In this document: piece after piece, positions 35,227 to 47,532 of the stretch
How the letters are laid out: every line of letters starts with the position of its first letter
Position numbering within the stretch: the first letter of the stretch is position 1
Assembly: GCA_902806595.1 (NCBI GenBank)
Contig: CADCXC010000035.1
Span: 1,054,001 to 1,118,000 of the forward strand
DNA from: Pyrenopolyporus hunteri
Taxonomy: Eukaryota; Ascomycota; Sordariomycetes; Xylariales; Hypoxylaceae
Direction of reading: 5' to 3'
DNA length: 64,000 bases
Made by a program: the position numbers and the translations under genes
Notes under the pieces: model-generated
Database searches by the model: none
What the model saw: only the letters and a program-made list of their open reading frames with translations
What the model was told of the DNA's origin: nothing

Positions 35227-36751
35227 CTACCGCGACCTGTACCACCAGGTTCCAAGACCAACCAGGAACACAGTAACAAATATCATGAGACTATGTTTCG
35301 ACTGTGAGATCAACATCGACCAGCCAATGGTAGGTTCCCATTTCTTGACCTGAGCTCGGTGTTCCCAGGACTGGAAATCGATAGGGAACGGAAGTTTGAT
35401 ACGGGGATCTGCATGTGGATGCTGACCGTTACTCAGCTCTAACTCGCGAGCGGACTCGGGAGGCAGAAGACTGTCAAGCCCGAGTACTGGGATCTCTAGG
35501 CGTAAAAACACTGCTCTGTGATCGCTCGACCTGACGGCTGGCATTGCATTATAAGCCAAGATTTTCATCTTGTTATCGCCGGGGGTAGCTTCTCGTGTCC
35601 ACCAGGGTATGTCAAGAAACAAGACGCGGTCACACCAGCCGGGCCATCGATGAAGTGCCCAAGACCATTCAACTTCGTCTATGTCGTCCTCCTCAGCCTC
35701 GACGTGGTCGGGGTCCGGCTTAGGCTCCGCTTTAGGCGATAATACAAGCTTGTAAGTTGGTGGGAATTTGATTTCCGCTTCACTCAATCCGTGCAATGTT
35801 CGCCCAGCAGCCTTCTCCGCTGTAAGTTGATCGCGGGTTAAGAAATGAGCAAAGTAATTCGGGCTCTCAGGATCGCTATTGGGGAAAGCGGAGTCTGAGG
35901 AGGGTGGGCTCTTTGATATGCGATAGTTAAGGTCACCCGCAACGAAGAGATGAGCGCCCGGCTTATATATAGAAATATCCTGCAGTGCCTTTTGACTAAC
36001 GTCCTGCTCAAGAAGCGTTTCCCGAGCCTCAGAATCCCCATCATCCTGGACTGTGCGCTCTTTCAGTCGACCTTCAACGAACTTCTTAGGATCCTCAAAT
36101 ACGAGGCCGGAGACGATGCTCTCCCAATTTTTGTTTCTCTTGTCGAGGTTCCATTCCATAGCGGCTAGGTGGGCACTGACGAACGTAAGCTCAGTCGATA
36201 CTGATGGAGAGCCATCGGCATTCTCTTTCACGTGACGCATCCGAAGGCCTACGGCGCCTTTATTGGCCATATCACCCGTTCCGAACCCGATTTCTGTAGC
36301 CTGGAGGGCTTGCACAGCCGCCGGTTCGCGGGCAAAGAGTAGGATACCCGTCATACCAACATTGTGCATGCTTACCAACGTATACGGGCGGTCCTTTAGG
36401 AGATGCCCATGCTCCTCTCCCGCGGAGAATTTGCTAGCTGCAAGATTCACGGCCGACTCGTAACGCTGGAAGTAGGGGTTTAGCATGTACGAGCCGATGA
36501 AAGCTTGAGCTAGAGGGGCCATCTCCTGAAGGGAGCTAGTCCATATTTCATAGAGGATTAGCCAATGTTCTAGAATATTTCGTTTTGACGAAGACGTTGT
36601 ACGATACTTACATGACCACCAATTCTGGCAGAGTCGTGGCATTTTGGCCGAAAGCGTTGTGCAGGTGTCGAGCGAAAACGGGAATGTTAATCTGGCGCTT
36701 GGCGGCGTTGAACGTGAGAATAAAAACATCCAGCGTCGGAGTCGGATCCAT
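35227..36751 (-). CDS. Inositol polyphosphate 5-phosphatase, tail-anchored (INP54-like)
   Basis: Exons 35227-36535 and 36612-36751 encode about 482 residues; the 76-bp intron runs from GTAAGT to CTAG. The exonuclease-endonuclease-phosphatase fold is shown in order by DVFILTFNAA (strand 1), LPELVVISLQE (the metal-binding Glu), HLFVAGDLNYRI, FPPTYKL, WCDRVLF and SDHRAVFL, all hallmarks of 5-phosphatases. The C-terminus is a hydrophobic segment (about LMIFVTVFLVGLGTWW) followed by YRSR, which suggests a tail anchor. Yeast Inp54 is an ER tail-anchored PI(4,5)P2 5-phosphatase, so the same reaction and location are likely. There are no Sac1 or other extra domains. Confidence 0.92.
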
Positions 36752-38879
36752 ATTTGCAGACGAATTGGAGCGGAAGTAGCGCTTGATTGGTATTCCGTGA
36801 TAATTTTGGGTATCGTGTAGTAGGTAAGGTAGCTAGACCTTGTATCGGTAACTTTAAGGGAGTGAATGCGGTTCCGATCTGCTACCTTACTACATAGTAG
36901 GTACAGATGTAGGTAGGTACCTACATACCTAGGTACCTAGGTAGATAACGGACGGTGGGTAGCCCATTCCCCTAGGTTAACCACGTCGGGTCCAATAGTG
37001 GGGATTGGCTTATGTTCAGGGGGAAGAGCCTTTCCAATTTTCCCCTTCTCTTTCCCGCGTGATCGGTATTATGTCATTGACTTCACCTCTCGGCTGCCGA
37101 TGTTCAGGGTCCTTCCGGATCCGATATCGTACCAATCGTATTTATTAGGTAGTAATTAGTATCTATCCCTCCTAAGGTTTGCCTCGAACCCCGTATTAGG
37201 GGAATCTTCTCCCATCAGGTCGTAATATCTTGGGTTAGGGTAAATATCCTAAGGTAAACCTACCTACCCAGGCATAATCATCATCAGCACGCAACATTAT
37301 AATACCGTAGACCCTACATGTAGGTAGAAAGTAATACCCTGCTTCCTTTCCCCCCCTTCTTATATTTCTTTCCTCTTTCTTCGTGATGGGCCGCGTGACT
37401 GTCTACGATCTAGGTAGGTACCTAGGTACTTACGCATTTCAAGTACAGAAACGGAAGCCAGATACACTACTAAAGGCCATGTGACCTTTGAAGAAGGTGC
37501 ACAGCCTCTTATTATGTATATGCCCCCCCCTCATACCGGATGTCCCGCCCTTCTTGACTCCCGCCAGAACGTCGGATTGTCTAGCTAGGGACGACCTTTA
37601 ATTCAAGATTGACTTTCTATACTAAAGCTTCGGATTACCTACCCCTTCCATCATGTCACTTCACCTACGACCTCAACCGACAAGGTTAATGCAAATGGAA
37701 TTCATTCTGTGTAACTACCTAGCGTATATTCTCTGCCTGTTGTCATCGCCGCGAAAAGCCTCCTCCAATCAAGTCTTCGCTAGTCAGGCCCCTTACTGCC
37801 ACCAATCCTACCATTGCCTGTGAAACGTTTTCAACTCGTAATATTGTGCCGTCGTTTCAAGGTCGTGGGGATGCAAGGCATTTGGATGTAAATTGTGCTT
37901 AGGTTTTCGTGTGGATGCCCATGCTCGGCAGAACTTGTGAAAGATCCGTCGACCATTCTACCAATTGATCTCAAGTTGACTAGTGAGATCCCCTCTGACC
38001 GTCAGCTTTGGAGTGCCCACCATGATCGAGCTCCGCAGCGACAGCACGTATACGCGGGATGGAGTCGCCCGCCCCAGCTTAAGTATGCACATGAAGTGAC
38101 TCCGAGACCAAGCTCTCATATATGCAATACTTTGGCAGGAACGAGCCCAGAGGCATCACCAGGCACCTAGGCAGTTTGTCATAGTTGGACAGCTTGAGAC
38201 CACCCATCCACCCCATTACAACATCCCCAGGAGGAGATTGGCGTGACGAGTCAAATGTCCGAATGGGAAAACGAATAAAAAGAAACCATTAAAGAAGCGG
38301 AAAGAAAACTAAGGGAGTTCGTCATAGTAGAAGGCTAATTGATCGCATCGAACGGGTTAACAATCCAGAATGGAACTGGTGCACATTCTGAGATTGTTGA
38401 GACTCAATCTCCAGGTAGGCGCCATGCTCTAACCCATCTGCGTGGTTGAAATGATGGGTTGAGGTCGACGGGCCATAGCAGACTAAATTCCATAAAAACG
38501 GCACACCAAGCAGGTCAGAGTGCCGGACGTGCCGTTCAAACAAGCCTACGCCACTCAACAAGAACGTGGAATATGTCTAAATGACACAAATCCACGCCTT
38601 CTTGGGTCACGAGGCTGCTCGAGCCAGGGAATTGAGTCGTAAACCGAGAATCGTCGAAGAACGGAAACAATAGCAATCCATACGATATGAAAGGGATCGT
38701 GTGATGTCCTCTATCCAGCAATGTTTGGCATGGATCCACGAATGGACGGTTCAGAGCCAATGCGAAGGGGGGTCAATGAGGTCGCCACGATTCCGAAGTT
38801 ACTTTCCATTGCACGGGCTGCATATTCAGCACACCCGCTACAACGCAACAGCTATCACCAACGTGAAAATGCCATCGAA
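36752..38879. other. Intergenic between 5-phosphatase and CK1 genes
   Basis: A palindromic-motif cluster lies at 36890-36945, with smaller ones near 37255 and 37410. Bases 38200-38880 probably include the CK1 3' UTR. The open stretch at 37895-38170 has no recognised domain. No gene called. Confidence 0.45.
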
Positions 38880-40432
38880 TCATTTCGGTCGGTAGGAACC
38901 GGATGCATATCCAGAGCCAGCACCCTGGCCTTTGGAAGCTGATCGCAGCCTGTTACCGCAAACTGAAGTGTCAGCAATCATGTCAGCAATTCCTCCGGCT
39001 AGCGCTGTAAATCACACCAAACTCGAAGGAAATATGATTCCTTACTAGGAATGCTTGGGCTGGGCTGGGCTGGCGAGACACTCACATCCTGTCGCTTCCC
39101 CCGACGGCACGGTTGGTTTCTGGAGTGTCAACGCCGGGAACACCGCGCTCGATAACCTTACGGCGAGAGCTGGGAATTGCGTTCGGCTTAACAGCACCCG
39201 ACTGTGGAGTCTGGCCTGCGGTAGCAGTAGTTCGTCGCGCCTTGTCGTCTTCATTCTCACCCTGGCCGGCGGCCTGGGCAATTGCCTGGGCATTCTTCTG
39301 GTACTTGTAAACAGTCCAATCAAAGACATAATCGTATTGGAAACCCTCGCGGACAAAGAGATCGCGGAAAATCTTCCGGAGGTAGCTGTAGTCAGGCTTG
39401 TCATCGAATCGCAAAGAACGAGTGTAGTTCAAGTAGATGGCGAACTCGTTGGGGAAACCACGGCAAAGGACCTCAGTGGGTGTGGTCATCTTCTTCTCCA
39501 TGATGCGGTCATACTTCTGCTTCTTAGTAGCAGCCTTCAAGCCCTGCCAGGGGAGCGAGCCTCGGCAGAAATATAGCATCACGTAGCCCAACGACTCCAT
39601 GTCGTCACGGCGAGATTGTTCTACATTCATCAGCAATCTGCCGAAACCGGATGGTGAGGTTGTGTCAACTTACCGACGCCAAGATGGGTGTTGATCGAGG
39701 CATATCGAGCGGTGCCCGTCAAGTTCTTGTTCTCACGATAGGGAATGTGGAAATGAGTCTTAGGGTCTCGATATTTCTTAGCCAAGCCAAAATCGATGAC
39801 GTTGACCTGGTTTCCTCGCTTTCCGATGCCCATCAAGAAGTTATCAGGTTTGATATCACGGTGGATAAAAGACTTGGCGTGGATGTACTCGATCCGAGAG
39901 ATTAACTGGTCGGCCAGGAGCAATACCGTCTTCAACGAGAACTTTCGGTTGCAGAAGTTGAAAAGATCTTCCAAACTAGGACCAAGAAGATCCAGGACCA
40001 TGGCATTGTAGTCGCATTCGGTTCCAAACCAACGGACGAAGGGGATGCCAACACCACCGGCGAGTGACTTGTATACTCGAGCTTCATATTCGAGCTGCGG
40101 GTGCTTCGCCTTGACAGACTCAAGCTTGATCGCAATTTCTTCGCCCGAGATGATGTTGGTGCCAAGGTAGATGTCGCCGAATGAGCCAGAGCCGATCTTT
40201 CGGCCGATACGGTACTTATTACCGACGCGGAGATCCTAGGATAAGTTAGAAAAGCCTTGTCCGTTCGATGTTCATGTCTATGCTGAAGAATAAAATCTCC
40301 CCGAAATCATGGGGGTAGGAGTCATCATCGCACACCGACTTTCGGTTCTCGCTGTCAAAAGTGACGATTATGCGTGACATGATTTAGATACAAGAACTGC
40401 GATTGAAATTGAACACGTACCATTGTGGTCAT
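38880..40432 (-). CDS. Casein kinase I, delta/epsilon-type (Hhp1/CkiA/CK1a orthologue)
   Basis: Four exons (38880-38949, 39086-39620, 39674-40235, 40421-40432) give about 392 residues. The first coding exon is only 12 bp and encodes MTTM before a 185-bp intron. The kinase domain shows IGSGSFGDIYLG, IAIKLE (catalytic Lys), HRDIKPDNFL, DFGLAKKYRDP, the CK1 block GTARYASINTHLG and SRRDDMESLGYVMLYF. The tail contains NRAVGGSDRM, and a final small exon adds LRSASKGQGAGSG up to YRPK; without it the frame stops right at the GTGAGT donor. CK1 is a constitutively active Ser/Thr kinase used in growth, DNA repair and, in fungi with FRQ, the circadian clock. This is the best-conserved gene of the window. 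Confidence 0.96.
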
Positions 40433-42572
40433 GCTGACTGTTGGGTTGAGCTAACGTGCTCGACGAAGGTAGGGATAAGAGAGAAGACGCCTTCTAAAGT
40501 TCGAATCGACTCGCTCAGGTTGACGGAAGAAGTCGTCGTGATGCTTATGGCCACCCTATTTAGAAGTAGGTAGTCAGTAAGAGGATAATCGCTTAGTATA
40601 ATTCCATGGTTGCACAGTGCTGTGCTCTGAAGCAGTTGAAAGTAAACCGGCTTTTTCATTGAACATACAGAAATGGCCGCGAGGCTAGGCGAGAAGTGAA
40701 GATGGTAGGAAGGCGGTATGCTTCAAGTCTAAAAAACTATAAAAGGTAAGATGAGCCGATTGAACAAGTAGAGCATGCCTTGTCTTGGGGCTACAACGAA
40801 GAAGGAACAAAGGTTTGGAATTGTTGATGGTGCCGAATATTGACAGAGGATTGGAATGGAGGGCTCCGACCGAGAACAGGAGCACCGAGATGGGAGAGTG
40901 GGAGTCTTACCTAACGGTTGCAATAGCCCTCTCCAGCAATCTACTGGGGTTAAGGGGAAATGGTTGGATGGAGTAAATGGGAGGAAGAAAAGATAAAAGG
41001 AGAAGACGTGGCCGTCGAATATCGAATTATTCGTCGGTGAGTTTACACGTCTCACTCTCAGTCGACGACGGGTGGGTGTATGGGAAAATGGAAAGTTAGT
41101 GGTTAGGTTCGGTAGGGAGAGAGGAAAAGGAAGAAGAGACGGCGGTGGATGATTTTGGGTGAGTGGATCGGATGGGCTGGAAAATGGGGTTGGGCGCGCC
41201 TCATCAAGCTGGGCAGGACCGACCCCTAGATTGATTGGGTCTTCTAGTGCGCTGTGTGGGTGCGCGCATCCGCCCGTTTGCTAGGTTACCTACCACCCAG
41301 CCCAGTACCTAAGGTACCTTACTGTAGGTAGGGTAAAGAGGCACTGAAGCAGCTATGGTTGACAGAGATAGTGGGGTACCCAGGAGGAGGTAGGTACCTA
41401 CCTATATACGTACTCCTTCCCACGTACCTTATGTACCTACCTAGGTAATTACCCCGTACAAAACAATATTATGTTTGTACCTAACGTACCAACCTACATG
41501 TACCTAACTAGATAATATAGGTAGGTATATACCTATACACCGCCCTCAGGTAGGCAGTCGCGATACCATAAACGGTAGCTACATGTAGGACCAAGCTGCC
41601 CAGGTGACGCACCAGTACTGGTACGATATTAGATAGAGAAAGCTCGGGTGGTTGTATGGAATCCTACATGTACATAGGTCAACAAGTGGCGGAAGTGGCG
41701 GGCTCCTCTAGAAGTAACTAACTACCTACCTAGGTACCTACCTACCTAGGTACCTACCTACCTAGGTACTTACCATTTGGTGTGTATGTGCATAGGTATC
41801 TCTTTGTGGCCGGGTTCTACATTAGGTACATAGTAGCGGATGATTCTCAATGGCCCTCAGTGACCGGTCGCTGGTTTCAAAACTTCAGACCGGCAGTTGC
41901 CTCTGCCGCCTTAATACTTTTCTTGCAATAGCGAGCAATAAGCAATGCAAAGGTGGTCAGACAATCTAACAGGAAAGCGTAAAAGACGGAAAGGATGGAC
42001 AACCGGGACATAGTATATCTCATCACATAAATCCTCATGCAGAAATTGAGGGGCCTCTATCGTACATAATAACGTACGTCAAAGCAAAGCCTGTCAATCG
42101 GCCACGACCTCACACAGTTGAAAAGCTCGGAGAAATTTTAACATGGAAAACGCATCGCGAACCGCAGATACATGGCAAGTTGGCTTGCGGTAGCTCCATA
42201 TATCTCAGGCCAATTATGTTCGCGAGGAGGTCCAAATCAGCCCCTGACTCCTCCCTCAGCTACTTGCACGCATGTACCAAAAGGGCGTGAGCCGAGACGG
42301 ACATGGAATTCCTAGGTTAGAAGTACTTGTACAATACTTCATGATATATACCTACCTAGGTATATATACATACATGGACCGTCGAAGCAATGGGAATAGC
42401 TACCTCCAGTATTTAAAATTCCATTTGCTTTCGCCTACGTCGCGGACTCATTCTCTCCTATATACCAGGTAGAAAAGAAATTGTCGGACGCCTGGGAGGC
42501 ACGACACGCCCTAGAGATGAACGGAGATCTTCCTTATCTGGCGCGCAGCGATTCGTGGGCCATGGTGCGATA
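40433..42572. other. Upstream region and probable long 5' leader of CK1, with palindromic-motif islands
   Basis: On the minus strand a GTAAGACT donor near 40911 and an acceptor-like CTTTTATAG near 40738 suggest a 5' UTR intron. Bases 41280-41780 are extremely dense in CCTAGGTACC / GGTAGGTA palindromes. No other gene seen. Confidence 0.4.
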
Positions 42573-42619
42573 AGTCAGAAGGGGGGGTTGTTGACCCCTG
42601 GAGTGGTTGACCCCTAGTA
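42573..42619 (+). repeat. Left TIR of the pogo/Fot1-type element
   Basis: Begins AGTCAGAAG and ends near CCCCTAGTAA. It matches the right end except for a few substitutions and a short C-run length difference. Confidence 0.88.
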
Positions 42620-42724
42620 AAAAGGGACCAATCAAAAAGCAGGGTTTTACGGGGGGCCACTTATTTTTACTATATATTCGATGTAGCTTTTTTAACCAAT
42701 TAAAAGCTTTCATCCTTTTTTAAA

Positions 42725-43199
42725 ATGGCCCGCACACCTAATTACAGCGAATCAGCGCTTGAAGAAGCTATAAAAGCCGTACGCTATGGTACATCCCTTC
42801 ATCAAGCCGCTTCTGATTGGTTGACTACCCCTAAAAAGTCTGCTGACGTTATGAAGGCTGCGCAAAAGCTTTTTCAAATCGAATCTAGGGAGCCAATCAA
42901 ACGGTTCCTTTTTGAAAAAATAGGAAAGTTAATTGACTTAATTGCGCTGCGATTGGCTACCGTTGAAGGTGAACGCGATGGCCTAAAAGAGCTAGCTACC
43001 TAATCGGCGAAAGCCGAATAAGCGCGCTAAAGTTATTCCTGATCCGAATCTTCTTTTTTGTCGGATTGAAGATATAATGCGCGCTAAACTACAAATGGAG
43101 AAACGGTCTAACCCGGCTAGGATTAGTGAAAGTGTAGTAGTGGCGAATTTTGAAGATTTATGCTTAAAATGGCAATTAGAAAGCTTTCCGACCAATTAG
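42725..43199 (+). pseudogene. Internally deleted pogo/Fot1 transposase (N-terminal HTH joined to C-terminal tail)
   Basis: The ATG at 42725 opens a 92-codon frame to 43003. Its first about 32 residues (NYSESALEEAIKAVRYGTS.., HQAASDW) look like the psq-type helix-turn-helix that begins pogo/Fot1 transposases. Immediately afterwards the sequence (TTPKKSADV.., a leucine/glutamate-rich helical stretch) resembles the C-terminal tail of such transposases. The tail seems to resume in the next frame (about 43004-43199: RRKPNKRAKVIPDPN.., IEDIMRAKLQMEK). The CENP-B-like second DNA-binding domain and the DDE catalytic core are absent. The 92-residue product could still bind the element's ends, but it cannot catalyse transposition. 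The tail assignment is from memory of family patterns. Confidence 0.7.
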
Positions 43200-43271
43200 A
43201 AGCTAGTAATTTATCTTTCATTTTCGAATGTACCGCGTTAAACCCAAAAGGGCTAAGCTCGCACAAATCTT

Positions 43272-43319
43272 ACTAGGGGGGTCAACCACTCCAGGGGTCA
43301 ACAACCCCCCGTTCTGACT
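43272..43319 (-). repeat. Right TIR of the pogo/Fot1-type element
   Basis: Reverse complement of the left end. It finishes TTCTGACT just before the TA duplication. Confidence 0.88.
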
Positions 43320-43321
43320 TA

Positions 43322-46300
43322 CAGGTAATAAGTCCTCAACAGGTATTGCTCGTACACGAATCGGAAGTACGTTATGTTTCCTCCTCGTCAAAAGCAACAG
43401 GTGCTCATGGGCCAAAAATAACTTGATCCACCACCGCCAGGTGGCAATGTATTTTCCAATTCCTATATCTTGGCCCCCGGTCACCTGTGTTAGGTGGTAG
43501 CACAGGTTGACATCACCAGCATCAGGGCCTACATGTGTGTAGGTAGGTCTCCCACTCGAAACCGGTCTCCATTACATATAATACAAGTACCTACTACTTA
43601 CATGTAGTACGTACGTACCTATATACACGCATTGCCTGAGCGATTACATGCATAATACCTACGAGTTCCTCAGCGTCCAAGGGACATATGAAGAGTCCGT
43701 ACCGTACCGAACTGGCAACCGCCTAGGTACCTAGGTACCTATATTAATATACGTCTACCTTGTCACGTCTTCGTCTCTTACTACATTTACGCGCGCGGTA
43801 TTACTTGACAGCAGGAAGTGGCTCGTAGTATACTTAATACTCGCACACACGCATATATATACCTACCTACCTAGGTACCTATTTAGTAAATACATACATG
43901 TAGGTACCTTATGTTGATAACAAAAAGTTCCTCTTTTTATCATCTAGGTACATGTAGGTATTTATCGACGTCATCCGTTAATTGCCTCCGGTTGTCGCCT
44001 ACGAATCTGATTTCAAAAATCTTGATCCCTTCAAAATCGAACTGGCGATACTGTTGAGCCTCCCAACTCAAACATCAAACGGTACACCACAACGAGATTC
44101 GCGTCCGTATATATTAGTTATCATCGCTAATTACATCCCTATCTCTGTATTATAAAAATTTACTACCATCGAAGCAAGCAGCTACTAGGTAAGGTACCGT
44201 TATCTTCCTCATTCTCTCCAGCTCCCCCAACCACAAGCCCTACCGAGAAATACCAAGGCCATGTCCCGCAAATCCACCGAATCTACAGCAGGGCGCGCCG
44301 AGTCGGTACTAGCTCAGTCGAGGCTCTGCTGATCCCACGTCCCTGCTCCTACGTATACAACCGTGGATGCGGAGAAACGAATGGCGACTTCAGAATCCGA
44401 GGCTGCCCACCCGTGATCCCCAACTGTTGTTGGTCAAGTTCTAGAGATTTACTAAACATTCCCTTCACTCCACGCCGCCACCCCACGCTTGTTACCAAGG
44501 GAGCCCTTCTTATCAAACGCCGATTGACACGCTCTAGTATACCGTGGCGGACAACCCTGAGGCCATTATGTACGTCACGCAATATAAGAAACCACGCAAT
44601 CCTAAAGCTCATTTCCACGTACGATAGTCCCTAGTCGCTCAGAATACCGGTGCCTATTATTCTCTATAGAATCTGAGGTATCTAAGAGCGGTGACAACGA
44701 CCAATCACCTAGGTACCCGGGGCACTTACACAGATCTGCCAATCAGGCAGCCCCCCCTGCCTGCACGCTACGGGCTGCCATATGCTTTTGAGCCTCTACT
44801 AGAAGCAGTATTACTATTCCGGGTTCTCAAGACACGGCTTAGAAACTGGGGGAACTAGTTCTTTCTATAGCAGACCATTACGTACTTCCAGAACCTGCGC
44901 TCACACGCCATCCAGTTAATTAGATCATTTTTACGGACCATAGACGTACCATAGCACTATTTAACTCGCCTAATAGAAGTACGGGCTGACCCATTATCCG
45001 ATGTTAGCGAAGATGGTTCTACTCCTCAGTCCCAGTCCGCTCGGATATCTAGTAGCCTAGCCCTACAGCGAGGCGGGAGGCACACCAATCCCGTAGGGAT
45101 TATTAGAGTACGTGTATCAAAGGGGCAGTAGTAGGAGTGTCTACTAAACTATTGTAAAGATAGTAGGTGCACTCAATTATATCCTCGGGGTGACGGGGAA
45201 AATATAACTCTTAACAGGTTTAGATCCGGCTACTAGGAAATGAACGAATAACGTCACACAGCTCTTCTGGCGGAAATATTTATAGAAATTAAATATATCC
45301 GTACTTTAATTGACCTCAAGCTTCAGAGAGCCGGGAACAATATAGCTCGTTATGTACCATATAAAGAATCCCGGTCCCCATATGGAGATGGTAGAGTTTT
45401 GCTTCGTTTCGAAAAGTTGGTCTATCTCAAACATTGGTCCCTCCCGTTAGCTAGCAGCCCCAGATGTGAAGATTCCAACCAGACTTGGTCGAGAGCTACT
45501 CCAACAAGACCTCACGGATCTCTTTAAGCTTTCTCCGGAAGAAGCTGCTCTTCGGTTTTGTACTGCAACTGCAATCACAGGCCGCTAGAAAGCCATGTAG
45601 CTGATAATGGACCCGGAGACGGATCCTCTGCCGCGGATAGACACGACTCTCAAAAATACAGATGATGAGAACCATATGATAGAATATAGCTAAGTATAGC
45701 CGAAAGAGAGTGACTTACCATGCTAAATGGCATCACGCCGACCCACTATTTTATCAAGCTACTCTTACATTATTAGCTCTGCATCGTATATGAGTTCTTG
45801 GTCCCTCTCAACATAGTGGAATCTAGACCGTCAGAGACACGTGAATCCTGTTTAAAGTCGTCCTTTAGATATGTTAGAAGAGAGCATATCCTAGAGTATC
45901 TACCGTTTGTGAAGATATTGTTTTAGATGGGATCGCCCGAAATTCAAATTATGTGTTTAAAAGTAGAGGTATATGCGCCTGCGTCAAGATATCTAGACCG
46001 AATCCGTACCTAGGTATAAGTATACTCTACCACTGTTGGTCCCCGCTTCGTAAGGATCCGAATTTCAAATAGAGTCGCTCATATTGAGAGCTTTCATGTA
46101 TGTGTGAGCCATAATGGGTAGTATCCTCTTTGTCTTGTCGAATCCGGGGGTAGCGGCTGGTGGCTTCTGACAATGGAATGTCAAAGTATGGAGGGATAAA
46201 GGGCAATTCGCAACCAATCTTTCCTACGTGAATGGAACTATCTAGAGCTCCAGAATTGGATACCTAAATCCCGTTGTATGTTAGGGTGAACTGCCTGTTA

Positions 46301-47532
46301 TTGCCTTTGGTTCTGTCGGGTGCCTCGTTACGATAAAAATCTTGAGTTTCTACAGAGACTCGAAGCGTGTGCACATAGCCTCTCGTTTCACATAATTGAA
46401 GCATAGAGAGCTGCGGAAATCTGCTTCACGTTGTTCGCCCTATCGGGACAGGGAGCCGCTTATTTATACTCCGAATAAATCGCCCACAGGTCACTATATA
46501 GATGCCTAGGCCCAAACCTACAATGTTGGGTTGGGCAGATGAATGCGAGTTGACACTGCGCAAGATGTAAGTAGCATAGAGAGCTAACCCCCTCCCCCCC
46601 TTTAATTTTTCTTCGGCATGCTCCGGGCACTGGTATTTTTGCTACCTACCTGGGTATTAAGCTCGCTTAGAGCGTCGCACTCAGATATACCTAGAGCCTT
46701 AAATTATCCCTATAGGAAAGAAAACTACTAATAATCATATTGTGATAGCCTACGAAGGGGATTCTTAATTGACCACATGTACGAGATGACAAGCATCGAG
46801 CTCGGTAAAGAGCAGGGCACCGGGATAGTTCTCGTCATCTCAACCGGGAGCTATACAGTCCGCAATGTCTCGCATCTAGATCCCGGTATCAGAGAGGGTC
46901 TCCACGATATGGCGCGGAATGGGTTGGAGGGGAAGATGATCCTGTATGGGTTGGGGTTTCAGTTTAAGAGGAAGAGCTAATGCTAATGCTGTAAAGACCG
47001 TTTGACAGCAGCAGCTATATGTTTTTTTGGGAATGAGGGTGCCGAGGCCCCTTTCCTCCGATATATCGTTCGGAATGCCATCAATCCTACTTATTTCATC
47101 ATGACTCGTTGAACTTATGGGTATGGCCCTTGGGGACCATATGCCGCGCTCTTACGAATAAATGGAATATTTGGAATGTGTTCGGTGTAAGCGCGGCATT
47201 AGGCTTAGATCATTTTAATAGATGTTGAGACCGAGCGGGAATTTTAGTTACTAGATATAGCTCAATTTCTTATTCCAAGATCCTCGTTAAAAGAAGTGTC
47301 AAACTAGCGATGCCGCCTCGATGATTGAGCTTCCGAAATACGCCAAATAGCGGCATCAAGCACACACCTGCTACGCCAAGATCAAAAACGGGATATGAAA
47401 TACATTCATAAGAGCTTCGTCCCATGGTTGGCATACCAGAATGGTGTCATCATGTAATCCAATATAGATATAAAGACGAAATATACCTATTATCGACACG
47501 TAGCTTAATTGCGTTAATACTAACGCCAGTTC
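43322..47532. other. Long gene-poor stretch with palindromic islands and decayed sequence
   Basis: Bases 43500-43940 are a palindromic-motif island. From about 44240 to 46980 the composition is near normal but reading frames are broken often; some open blocks look protein-like (for example near 45460-45580 on +, with EDLFK-like LTDLFKLSPEEAALRFC) without a recognisable family. I treat this as possible old pseudogene material. Bases 47000-47530 hold nothing I can name. Confidence 0.35.
46777..46980 (+). CDS. Short uncharacterised ORF (67 aa), possible gene remnant
   Basis: Opens with ATG in MYEMTSIELGKEQGTG and ends LYGLGFQFKRKS. It has no recognised domain, signal peptide or membrane segment. 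It may be the last exon of a decayed gene upstream. Low support. Confidence 0.2.
   Translation: MYEMTSIELGKEQGTGIVLVISTGSYTVRNVSHLDPGIREGLHDMARNGLEGKMILYGLGFQFKRKS

Larger units (their letters stand above)
42573..43319 (+). mobile_element. Non-autonomous Tc1/mariner-pogo (Fot1-type) element, 747 bp, with TA target duplication
   Basis: Inverted ends of about 47 bp: the left reads AGTCAGAAGGGGGGGTTG.. and the right (43272-43319) is its near-perfect reverse complement. Both ends are flanked by TA (42571-42572 and 43320-43321), as expected for Tc1/mariner insertion. GTTGACCCC-like repeats lie inside each end. It carries a shortened transposase-derived reading frame. Base composition is normal, so it has not been RIP-mutated. 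Confidence 0.9.
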
